Shown here one piece after another: positions 51,778 to 60,538 of a DNA stretch of 64,000 nt. The number at the start of each line of letters is the position of its first letter. Position 1 is the first letter of the stretch. A program made the translations under genes and the position numbers. The notes below the pieces were generated by a model, which saw only the letters and a program-made list of their open reading frames with translations, was not told where the DNA came from and did not search any database. This DNA is from Oceanobacillus salinisoli (GTDB taxonomy: Bacteria > Bacillota > Bacilli > Bacillales > Amphibacillaceae): assembly GCF_009733865.1 (NCBI RefSeq), contig NZ_WOFB01000007.1:1-64000 (forward strand), written 5' to 3'.

Positions 51778-53199
51778 ATGCACATGCAGGCTGTAGAGAA
51801 CTGGGGTTTGAGAATTTCTATTGTACTTTATGCGATCTTACATTTTATCACATATTTCTATGAAAATAGCTTTTTCGTTTTACTGTTGGCGATTTCTGGT
51901 TTTGGTATCTTCACCTTTACCGTTTTGAAGCTACATATTAATCATATTAAAATGCCATTTGGACTGCTTCTTGCAGGCATGATCATTCTCATTTTTTCCG
52001 GCGGGTCCCTAGTAGATGGATTTCTAAACGGTTTGGTGCAAATGCGGAACATGGTTGGCTTATTAATTATCGTTCCAATGATCAGCTGGGTCCTTCAGGA
52101 AGAAAATTATATTGAATCGATCATGAGTTTTGCTCATAACCTGCTGGATACGAGCCGCAAATTTTATTTTGGGATCGTCTCGTTTACACAGGTTATCGCC
52201 TACTTTTTATTATTCGGATCGATTTCCATGATGTATCAATTTGTGAATACCGTTTTAAAAAATGAACATGGCGAGCCATGGGAAAATTATAAGGGAACAG
52301 CACTACTTCGAGGGTTTTCGTTATCGGTGATGTGGGTGGTAAGCATTCCAAGCTTTGCCTATGTAGTTGAAGTGATGGGTGCTTCTCTAGGGGTGTCGAT
52401 TTTACAGGGACTAGGGATTTCCATTGCAGGGATTATCGTGGCTCTTATCTTTTCGCATTTTGAAGAGAAGCGTTATGGAGTGGACTTAACTGCCGGACTG
52501 CAAACAGAAATCGATGATGTACTAAGCCATACCAGGAATAGAAAACAAATGCACCGTAATGTGAGGGAATTTGTTGTGCTGTTTGTTTCCCTATTTGGTT
52601 CGATACTAATTCTGCAGGCGATGATTAATTTGGAATTGTTAGTTTTGATTCCGTTAGTTGTGTTGATCTGGATGACAGCCTATTACCTTATAAAAAGAAG
52701 GCCAAAACGATTAACACAGGAAGCGTATGCCTATGTAACAAAAGATATCGAACATCAGGCATATCAGCTTTGTGTCATGCTGGGGGCAGGAATATTGATT
52801 TATGCACTGAACCAAACCGGATTTGCTCACGTAGTTGTTGATGGAATTTATATGATACAGGAATCAATCCCATTTTTAAATATCCTGTATTTCCTTCCGT
52901 TCATTATTATCATTCTCGGTTTTGTTGGATTGGGGCCATTGACGGTGATGGTTTTAGTTGCAGGAATCCTGGAATCGATTCATCTTCCATACCCACCAGA
53001 ACTAACCGTGTTAGCTATTACATCAGGTAGTGCAATTTCAATTATGTTATCTCCATTGATCATGCCTCTTATTATGTTGAGTGGGGCAAATGGTTTGAGT
53101 GCGTTTAAGAATGGTATTCGATTTAATTGGAAGTATGCGCTGGTAATTTATGTGTTGGTGCAGGGGTATGTGCAGGTTAGGGTTTGGGTTGGGGTGTGA
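51778..53199 (+). CDS. Multi-pass membrane protein, possible organic-acid permease
   Basis: A 473-residue protein with about twelve hydrophobic segments. I recognise no named family with confidence; long helices broken by glycines (GFVGLGPLTVMVLVAGIL, AITSGSAISIMLSPLIMPLI) recall ArsB/NhaD-type anion permeases. Its place directly after glcDF, same strand, suggests a glycolate or lactate carrier, an inference. No strong ribosome binding site is seen before 51778; TTAGGAG lies 6-12 bases upstream of the ATG. Confidence 0.6.
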   Translation: MHMQAVENWGLRISIVLYAILHFITYFYENSFFVLLLAISGFGIFTFTVLKLHINHIKMPFGLLLAGMIILIFSGGSLVDGFLNGLVQMRNMVGLLIIVPMISWVLQEENYIESIMSFAHNLLDTSRKFYFGIVSFTQVIAYFLLFGSISMMYQFVNTVLKNEHGEPWENYKGTALLRGFSLSVMWVVSIPSFAYVVEVMGASLGVSILQGLGISIAGIIVALIFSHFEEKRYGVDLTAGLQTEIDDVLSHTRNRKQMHRNVREFVVLFVSLFGSILILQAMINLELLVLIPLVVLIWMTAYYLIKRRPKRLTQEAYAYVTKDIEHQAYQLCVMLGAGILIYALNQTGFAHVVVDGIYMIQESIPFLNILYFLPFIIIILGFVGLGPLTVMVLVAGILESIHLPYPPELTVLAITSGSAISIMLSPLIMPLIMLSGANGLSAFKNGIRFNWKYALVIYVLVQGYVQVRVWVGV

Positions 53200-53499
53200 T
53201 TAATAATCCTATGAAGGTAAATTTAATCTAGATTGTGTTCAATTATATTAAAAATAGTATTATATCACTCTCCCTATAGAATCAACTGCGGGAAACTGAC
53301 ATCTTTTTACTTACTTCTTAAAGGTGTGTATCTTCGCATCGAACGCAGGAAAAGCGTACTTCTTTTCCGAGGAGCGGAGTGAACATAAATTACCCGTCTA
53401 TGGTGATGGAAGATAAAGTGTTTACACTTGCGAAAGATGACTAGGCACTATAGGGAAAATACCCATTGCCAATATTTAGTAAACATCAGTATTTGAGTG

Positions 53500-53529
53500 T
53501 TCGACAAAATTCGGAAAGTGCCTGTCACC
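53500..53529 (-). repeat. REP-like element copy 24 with inverted core
   Basis: Reads TTCGACAAAATTCGGAAAGT then GCCTGTCACC. The 11-base centre GTGACAGGCAC of other minus copies is replaced by its exact reverse complement, GTGCCTGTCAC. Short form, the only copy in the last 22 kb. Confidence 0.8.
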
Positions 53530-53605
53530 ATATCAATTAAGTACTAGACTTTGGGAGAAACAAGATTTTTTCGGAAAAAGGCGAAATTTCTGTACAACGA
53601 GGGAG

Positions 53606-53620
53606 GGGTTATACTATAAT
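53606..53620 (+). promoter_or_regulatory. Possible -10 region of the cobalamin operon
   Basis: TATACTATAAT at 53609-53619 within GGTTATACTATAATTG is a good extended -10 candidate about 30 bases before the riboswitch. A -35 box was not fixed. Confidence 0.4.
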
Positions 53621-53646
53621 TGTTTATAACATAAAAAATAGCCGGA

Positions 53647-53826
53647 CAAATAGGTTTCTTAAATGATTCTTGTAAGATTTATTTAAGACTAAGAGGGAAG
53701 TTGGTGTGAATCCAACACGGTCCCGCCACTGTGAGCGATGAGGAAGGTTAAAGTGATCCACTGTGTAATCTACATGGGAAGGATTAGCCAACCATTGAAT
53801 CGTAAGTCAGGAGACCTGCCTATTTG
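53647..53826 (+). ncRNA. Cobalamin riboswitch
   Basis: Class I cobalamin aptamer. The P1 stem pairs CAAATAGG (53647-53654) with CCTATTTG (53819-53826). Conserved core: AGAGGGAAG, then GGTGTGAATCCAACACGGTC, CCGCCACTGT and the B12 box AAGTCAGGAGACCTGCC at 53804-53820. It precedes the vitamin B12 uptake and assembly genes and should repress them when adenosylcobalamin is abundant. The expression platform is the terminator at 53945. Confidence 0.95.
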
Positions 53827-53944
53827 GTTTTAATCTTCCTCGAGGAAAGGAATGTTTAAAGTGCATTGTAAGCGGTCACAGTAGGTGGGATTCTAAATGT
53901 TTCATTTTCTACTTACTGAAGATACAAGTGTGCCTTATACATTT

Positions 53945-53975
53945 ACGCCTTTTCCCCAGGAAATGGCGTTTTTTA
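53945..53975 (+). terminator. Riboswitch expression-platform terminator
   Basis: ACGCC-TTTCC pairs with GGAAA-GGCGT, followed by TTTTTATT. It lies 18 bases before the btuF ribosome binding site. This suggests transcription attenuation under B12. About 120 bases separate it from P1, so an antiterminator pairing within 53827-53944 is expected. Confidence 0.85.
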
Positions 53976-54003
53976 TTGCAAAGAAAAAGTAGGAGGAGAA
54001 GAG

Positions 54004-55026
54004 ATGAACAGCAATATTATTAAAAAGTGGAGGCTTATAGGTATTGTTCTTTTGTTAAGTATCACGTTTTTAGCAGGTTGTGGTACACAAGAACAGGAAG
54101 CGGTACAAAATGAGGAGAATGTACCTGAAGAAGTTGAAACAAATGATAATAATGGTGAGGAAATACAAGAAGGGACAGAAGAGCTATTTCCAGTAACCTT
54201 TACAGATGATGTCGGAAGAGAAGTAACAATTGAATCCGAACCAGAAACCATTGTTTCGATTCAAGCAAGTACAACAGAAATTTTATTTGCACTTGGTTTA
54301 GGCGATAAAATTATTGGAGTATCTGACTATGATAACTATCCAGAGGAAGCTCTGGAAATTCAAAATGTTGGTGCACAAGATATGAATGTTGAACTTATCT
54401 TAACTCTTTTACCAGACGTCGTATTTGTTACTAATTATCACTATAATAATCATTTGGACATGCTAGAACAGTATGAGGAAGCAGGTATCGATGTTGTCGT
54501 TACTGGAAGTGCTGAATCGTTTGACGATGCGTATAGCGGAATGGAAATGATAGCTACTGCGACAGGAACTGGGGAAGAAGCAGAAGGAATTATTACGGAT
54601 ATGAAGGAACGCCATGAAGCTATTAAAGAAAAAGCAGCAGAAGCAATTACGGATAAGAAAAGAGTTTGGGTGGAGGTAGCCCCATCTCCAGATATCTTCA
54701 CAACAGGAACAAATACATTTATGCATGAGATGCTTGAGTCCATTCAGGCGATTAATGTTGCGGCAGACGAAGAAGGATGGGTGAAATTTACGGAAGAGGA
54801 AGCTGTTAATTTGGACCCAGAGGTTATTATTACGACATACGGCTATTACATAGATGACCCAGAAAATGAAGTGTATTCACGTGATGGATGGCAAGAGGTT
54901 CCAGCTGTTAAAAATGAGCAAGTATTCGATGTGAATAACGATACCGTAACAAGACCAGGCCCTCGTTTAATCGAAGGGGTGGAAACACTTGCTAAGCTCA
55001 TTTACCCGGAAGTATTTGGCGAATAA
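54004..55026 (+). CDS. btuF: Cobalamin ABC transporter substrate-binding lipoprotein
   Basis: Binds cobamides or cobinamide outside the membrane. The signal peptide ends in lipobox FLAGC (Cys22), then an acidic linker. The BtuF/FhuD-type domain follows, with DDVGREVTIESEPETIVSIQ, ILFALGLGDKIIGVSDYDNY and a C-terminal RPGPRLIEGVETLAKLI, 340 residues in all. AGGAGGAG precedes the ATG. First gene under the riboswitch; it overlaps btuC. Confidence 0.92.
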   Translation: MNSNIIKKWRLIGIVLLLSITFLAGCGTQEQEAVQNEENVPEEVETNDNNGEEIQEGTEELFPVTFTDDVGREVTIESEPETIVSIQASTTEILFALGLGDKIIGVSDYDNYPEEALEIQNVGAQDMNVELILTLLPDVVFVTNYHYNNHLDMLEQYEEAGIDVVVTGSAESFDDAYSGMEMIATATGTGEEAEGIITDMKERHEAIKEKAAEAITDKKRVWVEVAPSPDIFTTGTNTFMHEMLESIQAINVAADEEGWVKFTEEEAVNLDPEVIITTYGYYIDDPENEVYSRDGWQEVPAVKNEQVFDVNNDTVTRPGPRLIEGVETLAKLIYPEVFGE

Positions 55027-56053
55027 AGTAGTTTGGTTGTATATATTTGCAGGAGGGCTTGTACTAGGTACAACCCTCCTTGGTTTATTGGAAAGTAGTG
55101 TGACTATTCCAATTCCTACGATTTTGCATATTGTATCTGAAAAAATTTTTGGAATAGCTTGGCTTAGTGATGTTCCTAAAAATGTAGAGATGATTATATG
55201 GAATATTCGTCTTCCAAGAGTTTTGCTTGCGCTTTGTGTCGGGGCATCCTTAGCACTGGCTGGTGCTGCCTTCCAAGGGCTTTTGAGAAACCCATTAGCA
55301 GATCCTTATACGATTGGAGTTTCATCAGGGGCTGCTTTAGGTGCGGTGTTTGTTATATTTTTCCAATTGACGATTATAGGATTAGGAAGTTATACACTTC
55401 CTGTCGTTGCTATCGTTAGTGGGTTGATCACATTATTTGCTGTCTTTGGTTTAGTTCGATTAAGCAGCAGAAGTTTGGCCATTGAAACGATTATTCTGGC
55501 AGGAATCATTATCAGTGCTTTTATTGGGGCTCTGACGTCACTAATTATTTCGCTAGGTGATCAAGATTCCATGACCCAAATTATTTACTGGCTATATGGA
55601 AGTGTGGCAATGAGAGGGTGGAGTCATGTTCAACTCATCATTCCTTTTATGATTGTCGGGTCCTTTATTCTTTTCATTCACTATCGCGAACTAAATGCAT
55701 TAGCATTAGGCGAGGAAGCAGCTGACCATATAGGAGTAAATGTAAAAAGAGGGAAATTATTCATATTAATTGGCGCTTCCCTATTAACCGGTGCTGCTGT
55801 AGCAGTTTCTGGTACCATTGGGTTTGTTGGACTAGTGATTCCTCATCTTGTTCGTTTAGTGACAGGCCCCAATCATAAACACGTCCTGCCATTATCGATG
55901 CTGGTAGGTGGAGCGTTTCTCATTTTAGCTGATCTTCTTTCAAGAACAATTGTTGCCCCAAGTGAACTTCCGATTGGTGTCATTACAGGTCTGATTGGTG
56001 CGCCGATTTTTGCAATTTTACTCGTTAAGGAACGAATTAGTGGTAGGGGGTAG
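54989..56053 (+). CDS. btuC: Cobalamin ABC transporter permease
   Basis: FecCD/BtuC-type permease of 354 residues with about ten helices: IIWNIRLPRVLLALCVGASL, GAAFQGLLRNPLADPYTIGV, and TGAAVAVSGTIGFVGLVIPH, the family hallmarks. The TTG at 54989 has GAAGGGG 9 bases upstream and overlaps btuF by 38 bases; an in-frame TTG at 55016 is an alternative. The ATPase fusion gene follows after 1 base. Confidence 0.92.
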   Translation: MLSSFTRKYLANKVVWLYIFAGGLVLGTTLLGLLESSVTIPIPTILHIVSEKIFGIAWLSDVPKNVEMIIWNIRLPRVLLALCVGASLALAGAAFQGLLRNPLADPYTIGVSSGAALGAVFVIFFQLTIIGLGSYTLPVVAIVSGLITLFAVFGLVRLSSRSLAIETIILAGIIISAFIGALTSLIISLGDQDSMTQIIYWLYGSVAMRGWSHVQLIIPFMIVGSFILFIHYRELNALALGEEAADHIGVNVKRGKLFILIGASLLTGAAVAVSGTIGFVGLVIPHLVRLVTGPNHKHVLPLSMLVGGAFLILADLLSRTIVAPSELPIGVITGLIGAPIFAILLVKERISGRG

Positions 56054-56054
56054 G

Positions 56055-57527
56055 ATGATGATAAAAATGAAAAATCTTGTTGGTGGATATAAAAATACTC
56101 CCATTATCAAAGGGCTTGATTTGGAGATAGAACAAGGCGAGTTCTTTGCATTACTTGGACCAAATGGGAGCGGTAAAACAACACTATTTAAATTGATTAC
56201 AGGCCAGCTACCAATCCAAGAAGGGGAAATTCTACTTTCTGGAAAGGAAATCGCCTCTTATTCAAAGTTTGAAAAAGCAAGAAAAGTATCTGTCCTAACC
56301 CAGGAAATCCAGATTTCCTTTGATTATACGGTTGAAGAGATTATTAGTCTTGGGCGTTACCCTCACCAAAAAGGAGTACTAAAGCAACTATCCAAAGCAG
56401 ACCAGAAAATTATTGTAGATGTCATGGAAAAAACGAAAATAAGCCATTATCGACATACCCCCTTTCGAATGATTAGTGGAGGTGAAAAGCAACGGGTTTT
56501 ATTAGCGAAAGCTTTAGCACAGGAGCCAGAAATTCTGCTTTTAGACGAGCCGACCAATCACTTGGATATTAAGTATACGTTTCAGATTCTTGATTTATTA
56601 AAAGAACAACAACAGGAAACAGGGTTAACGGTTTTAGCTATATTACATGATTTAAACGTTGCTTCCCTTTATGCGAATCGGATAGGTTTACTTGAAAAAG
56701 GTAAATTGTTAGAAGTGGGGCGGGTTGATGTATTACGGAAAGAAGAACAGCTAAAAAAGGTGTATGATGTGGAAGTGAAAACACAATCCCATCCATCTGT
56801 ACCAAAACCACAGCTTCTCATGACACCAGGACATATGATAACAGAACACCCTATCGACTTTTACAATTCCTATAAAATCGTGAAAAATAGCACCTATATT
56901 CATGTTCAATTTGATCAAGCATTACGAACGGTTTCGAATGGTGTGATAGGAGAAGGGATCCAGTGGTTAAATCACTTTTGTAATTTTCATGTGGACAAAC
57001 ACTATAATTGCTCTAATCCGAAAAAGGATTTACAAGATTGGATGAACATGTACAACATTCCTCATGAACAGGCAGTAGGAATGATGACGGCAGTTAATCT
57101 GGATGATATGGTGATGGAAACGAGAGAGATCGAAGGAATTCCCATGATGATCATTATAACAGCTGGGGTTGGAAATGCCATCGATATCACCAATGAATAT
57201 GTAGCAAATCCTAGCATCCAGATTGGTACGATCAATACGATGTTGTTTATGGATGCCCATTTTACGGACGGAGCACTCGTTAATGGCTACATGTCCGCAA
57301 CCGAGGCAAAAGTAAAGGCATTACAAGACCTTCAAGTAAAAGACCCTGAATCAAATACAATCGCAACGGGTACATCAACGGATGCTCTCCTTCTTGGTTT
57401 AACACAGCAAGGAGAGAGAACCCCTTATGCTGGATCAGGAACCGTTGTAGGAAAAGGGATTGGTCAGATGGTGTATCATGCAACAAAGAAAGCAGTAAAG
57501 AAATATTTGAAGCGGGTTCAAAGGTAG
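56055..57527 (+). CDS. BtuD-CbiZ fusion: cobalamin ABC ATPase plus adenosylcobinamide amidohydrolase
   Basis: Two proteins in one chain of 490 residues. Residues 1 to about 250 are a BtuD/FhuC-type ATPase: Walker A GPNGSGKTT, signature ISGGEKQR, Walker B ILLLDEPTNHLD and ILHDLNVAS. Residues about 255-490 match CbiZ, which cuts the aminopropanol side chain of (adenosyl)cobinamide to give cobyric acid for re-assembly: FCNFHVDKHYNCSNPKKDLQ, EQAVGMMTAVNLDDM, and a final TPYAGSGTVVGKGIGQMVYH. The fusion ties import to remodelling of foreign cobamides. ATG 56055/56058 follows GGGGG; the frame from 55995 lies within btuC. Confidence 0.9.
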   Translation: MMIKMKNLVGGYKNTPIIKGLDLEIEQGEFFALLGPNGSGKTTLFKLITGQLPIQEGEILLSGKEIASYSKFEKARKVSVLTQEIQISFDYTVEEIISLGRYPHQKGVLKQLSKADQKIIVDVMEKTKISHYRHTPFRMISGGEKQRVLLAKALAQEPEILLLDEPTNHLDIKYTFQILDLLKEQQQETGLTVLAILHDLNVASLYANRIGLLEKGKLLEVGRVDVLRKEEQLKKVYDVEVKTQSHPSVPKPQLLMTPGHMITEHPIDFYNSYKIVKNSTYIHVQFDQALRTVSNGVIGEGIQWLNHFCNFHVDKHYNCSNPKKDLQDWMNMYNIPHEQAVGMMTAVNLDDMVMETREIEGIPMMIIITAGVGNAIDITNEYVANPSIQIGTINTMLFMDAHFTDGALVNGYMSATEAKVKALQDLQVKDPESNTIATGTSTDALLLGLTQQGERTPYAGSGTVVGKGIGQMVYHATKKAVKKYLKRVQR

Positions 57528-57563
57528 TGGGTCCTTTATTTTACTTGCAAGGGGGAGATTATT

Positions 57564-58940
57564 TTGTCAGAAAAACGGATAGTCATTGCAGGGACTGGTA
57601 GTGGTGTAGGCAAAACAACCTTAACCATTGGGATTATGGCCGCATTAAAAAAGCGTGAACTCACTGTTCAAGGATTTAAATGTGGGCCTGATTATATTGA
57701 TCCTACCTATCATACAGCGGTAACAAACCGAACGTCTCGAAATCTGGATAGTTGGATGTTAACAAAAGATAGGGTATTAGATATTTTCACACATGGAATG
57801 GAAGGCGCTGATATTTCGATTATTGAAGGGGTAATGGGCTTCTTTGATGGAAAAAGCCCAGAAACCAATGCTGGATCTACTGCAGAAATTAGTATGTTAA
57901 CAAAAAGTCCCGTATTACTTGTTGTGGATTGCTCGAGTATGGCCCGTAGTGCTGCAGCAATTGTCAAGGGGTTTCAAGCATTTGCCGAGGGACCAAATAT
58001 TGTAGGAGTTATCGCAAACCAAGTGGGAAGTGAAGGTCATTTTCAATTAGTGAGAACAGCGATTGAACAAGAATGTGAGATACCTGTCATTGGCTATTTA
58101 AAACGAGAACTAGATGTTGAAATTCCAGAAAGGCATTTAGGACTTATTCCTTCGATTGAAAGAGGAGATTTGGATTCTTTTTTTGGTAGATTAGGAGATT
58201 TAGTTATAGAGACGGTTGACATGGATAAGCTTTTGGAACTATCCGTTGCAGAACCATTAACAGCATTAAGTGGCCCCTCGCTTTTTGACCAAAAAAAGGA
58301 AAGGTTCTTGAAAATTGCGGTGGCAAAGGATGAGGCATTTAATTTTTATTATCCAGAGAACTTGGAAATGTTGGAAGCAGGTGGTGTAGAAATTATCTAT
58401 TTTTCCCCATTAGCTAATGAATCCCTGCCAAAAGACGTGGACGGGCTTTATCTTGGTGGCGGTTTTCCCGAAGAGTTTGCTGGAAAGCTTGCCAGTAATC
58501 GTGTCACAAAAGAGTCGTTGAAAACTGCTATTGAAAATGGATTACCGACTTTAGCGGAGTGTGGAGGCTTTATGTATTTGACGGAATCAATAGAAACAAC
58601 AGAGAAGATAAAACATGAAATGATTGGAATCATTTCGGGTGAAATACAAATGCAATTTACATTGCAGTCACTCGGATACCGAGAAGTAATGGGAGTGAAC
58701 GGGAATTTTTTACTAAGAAATAATTTAGCAAAAGGTCATGAATTTCATTATTCCACATATTACCGAGCCGATGATGATGTTCCGTATGCATATGAGGTAA
58801 AAGGGATGAGGGGCAAATATAAAGAGGGATCCCTCATCCATAATGTAGTGGCAGGATATACGCATATTCATTTTGCCTCTTGTCCATCAGTTATCCGGAA
58901 TTGGATTGACAAATGTTTAGAAATGAAGGCTATGGATTAA
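57564..58940 (+). CDS. cbiA: Cobyrinate a,c-diamide synthase
   Basis: Amidates side chains a and c of cobyrinic acid, using glutamine or ammonia and ATP. It has 458 residues: dethiobiotin synthetase-like N-terminal P-loop GTGSGVGKTTLTIGIMAALK, VRGFKCGPDYIDPTYH-like GFKCGPDYIDPTYHTAVTNR, and a class I glutaminase C-terminus with the nucleophile in PTLAECGGFMYL. The TTG start has GGGGGAG upstream. Confidence 0.93.
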   Translation: MSEKRIVIAGTGSGVGKTTLTIGIMAALKKRELTVQGFKCGPDYIDPTYHTAVTNRTSRNLDSWMLTKDRVLDIFTHGMEGADISIIEGVMGFFDGKSPETNAGSTAEISMLTKSPVLLVVDCSSMARSAAAIVKGFQAFAEGPNIVGVIANQVGSEGHFQLVRTAIEQECEIPVIGYLKRELDVEIPERHLGLIPSIERGDLDSFFGRLGDLVIETVDMDKLLELSVAEPLTALSGPSLFDQKKERFLKIAVAKDEAFNFYYPENLEMLEAGGVEIIYFSPLANESLPKDVDGLYLGGGFPEEFAGKLASNRVTKESLKTAIENGLPTLAECGGFMYLTESIETTEKIKHEMIGIISGEIQMQFTLQSLGYREVMGVNGNFLLRNNLAKGHEFHYSTYYRADDDVPYAYEVKGMRGKYKEGSLIHNVVAGYTHIHFASCPSVIRNWIDKCLEMKAMD

Positions 58941-58993
58941 ATAACAACACTCTGTACGAAAAGAGCCTAAGACTAATAGGAGGTTGACAGGTT

Positions 58994-59539
58994 ATGGGAA
59001 AACAAAAAAGAAAAGGATTAACATTAGTTTATACAGGAGATGGGAAAGGAAAAACAACGGCAGCGATAGGCTTAGCAGTACGTGGAGTTGGAAGAGGATT
59101 TAAAGTAAAAATCCTGCAATTTATTAAATCACCAAGACGCTCTTATGGAGAGCAAATGGCACTTGAAAAGCTAGGGGTGGAGATGGTCCAACTGGGAATT
59201 GGATTTACTTGGTTGAAAACACCGGAGGAACATCGAGAAGCTTTAAAGAAGGCCTGGCCCAATGCTAGGGATGCTGTCATGAGTGGAGAATATGATTTAG
59301 TGATTTTAGACGAGTTAAACAATGCTTTAGCGATTGATCGTTTTCCAATCGATGATGTTTTGCCATTAAATGAGGTGATAAACATGATTGAAAACAAACC
59401 AGAACATGTTCACCTTGTGATTACAGGAAGAAATGCGAAACAGGAAATTAGAGACGTAGCCGATCTTGTGTCTGTAGTTGAAGTAGAAAAACATTATTAT
59501 AATGAAGGGGTAAAAGCTGTTAAAGGAATCGAATTGTAA
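58994..59539 (+). CDS. cobO: Cob(I)yrinic acid a,c-diamide adenosyltransferase
   Basis: Attaches the 5'-deoxyadenosyl ligand to the corrinoid cobalt; CobA/CobO/BtuR type, 181 residues. P-loop YTGDGKGKTTAAIGLAVRG, FIKSPRRSYGEQMALEKLG and DLVILDELNNALAI are the family pattern. TAGGAGG lies 6 bases before the ATG. It is between cbiA and cbiB, on the same strand. Confidence 0.94.
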   Translation: MGKQKRKGLTLVYTGDGKGKTTAAIGLAVRGVGRGFKVKILQFIKSPRRSYGEQMALEKLGVEMVQLGIGFTWLKTPEEHREALKKAWPNARDAVMSGEYDLVILDELNNALAIDRFPIDDVLPLNEVINMIENKPEHVHLVITGRNAKQEIRDVADLVSVVEVEKHYYNEGVKAVKGIEL

Positions 59540-59575
59540 GCCAATCAAAAAAAATTTAAGAAGGGACCAGGACTA

Positions 59576-60538
59576 ATGGGATACCATTTAATCGCAATTA
59601 CATTAGCTGTCTTCATTGACTTTGTTATCGGTGATCCTCCAACCTGGCCCCATCCTGTTAAGTGGATTGGGAATGGAATCTCCGTATTGGAAAAAGGGCT
59701 GAATCAAGGGAAGTCACGTAAAGCCAAAGGGATGATGATGGTTTTTCTCATCATATGTGTTACTTTCCTAATAACCGCTTTTCTTGTATGGAGCTTTTAT
59801 TGTGTTCATCCGATTGCTGGGATCATTTTAGAAAGTATCCTCATCTCTACGACCATTGCTCAAAAAGGACTGAAAGATGCCGCTTTGTTGGTCTATCATC
59901 CTCTAAAAAACGGAGATATGGCTGAAGCAAGGATTAAGTTATCCTACATTGTAGGCAGAGATACCAATCACCTTGGAGAAGAGGAAATTGTTAGGGGAAC
60001 AGTGGAGACGGTTGCGGAGAACACAAGTGATGGGGTAACTGCTCCTTTATTTTGGGGGTTGCTTGGTGGAGCACCATTTGCCATTGTTTACCGAGCAATT
60101 AATACATGTGATTCGATGGTTGGTTATAAAAACGAAAAATACCAAGAATTTGGATGGGCTTCTGCTAGATTGGATGATTTGGTGAATTGGATACCAAGCC
60201 GTCTAACTGCTTTCCTTATTTTACTAGGAAACAAGCCAGCCAACATGAGTAAGAAAAATGCATGGAAAATCTTATTCCGGGATGCAAAAAGACATCCAAG
60301 CCCAAATAGTGGCTGGTTGGAAGCGGCAGTAGCAGCCCTTCTAGGGGTTCAACTTGGTGGTGTGAATTTTTATAAAGGAATAATCTCTAATAGAGCAAAA
60401 ATGGGAGATTCCATTGTATCATTAAAAAAAGAACATATTTTGAACGCAAACAAGATATTAACACGTACAAGCTTTTTATTCTTACTTGTTTTATGGATTG
60501 GAGGGATACTTTTTGAAATGGCCACAGCACGGTTCTAA
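59576..60538 (+). CDS. cbiB: Adenosylcobinamide-phosphate synthase CbiB
   Basis: Membrane enzyme joining adenosylcobyric acid to (R)-1-amino-2-propanol O-2-phosphate. It has 320 residues and four to five helices, with FVIGDPPTWPHPVKWIGNGI near the N-terminus, VETVAENTSDGVTAPLFWGL and RDAKRHPSPNSGWLEAAVAA, hallmarks of CbiB/CobD. The start ATG follows AAGGGACCAGG. Its end overlaps the cobD start region. Confidence 0.94.
   Translation: MGYHLIAITLAVFIDFVIGDPPTWPHPVKWIGNGISVLEKGLNQGKSRKAKGMMMVFLIICVTFLITAFLVWSFYCVHPIAGIILESILISTTIAQKGLKDAALLVYHPLKNGDMAEARIKLSYIVGRDTNHLGEEEIVRGTVETVAENTSDGVTAPLFWGLLGGAPFAIVYRAINTCDSMVGYKNEKYQEFGWASARLDDLVNWIPSRLTAFLILLGNKPANMSKKNAWKILFRDAKRHPSPNSGWLEAAVAALLGVQLGGVNFYKGIISNRAKMGDSIVSLKKEHILNANKILTRTSFLFLLVLWIGGILFEMATARF

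Larger units (their letters stand above)
53200..53646. other. Gap before the cobalamin riboswitch
   Basis: There is no gene. A G/C-richer stretch, 53320-53410 (ATCGAACGCAGGAAAAGCGT onward), looks like a fragment of a dispersed repeat. REP-like copy 24 lies at 53500. The 53580-53640 stretch is A/T-rich with TATACTATAATTG and must hold the promoter of the cobalamin operon. Confidence 0.5.

Noticed and set aside
1-53529. The 24 dispersed repeats as CRISPR, DNA uptake sequences or insertion sequence ends
   Set aside because: Spacing is irregular, copies are in both orientations and no target-site duplication or transposon body lies between pairs except at the RAYT gene. Uptake sequences are not expected to show stop-codon abutment, though a link to the ComEC-like protein cannot be excluded.
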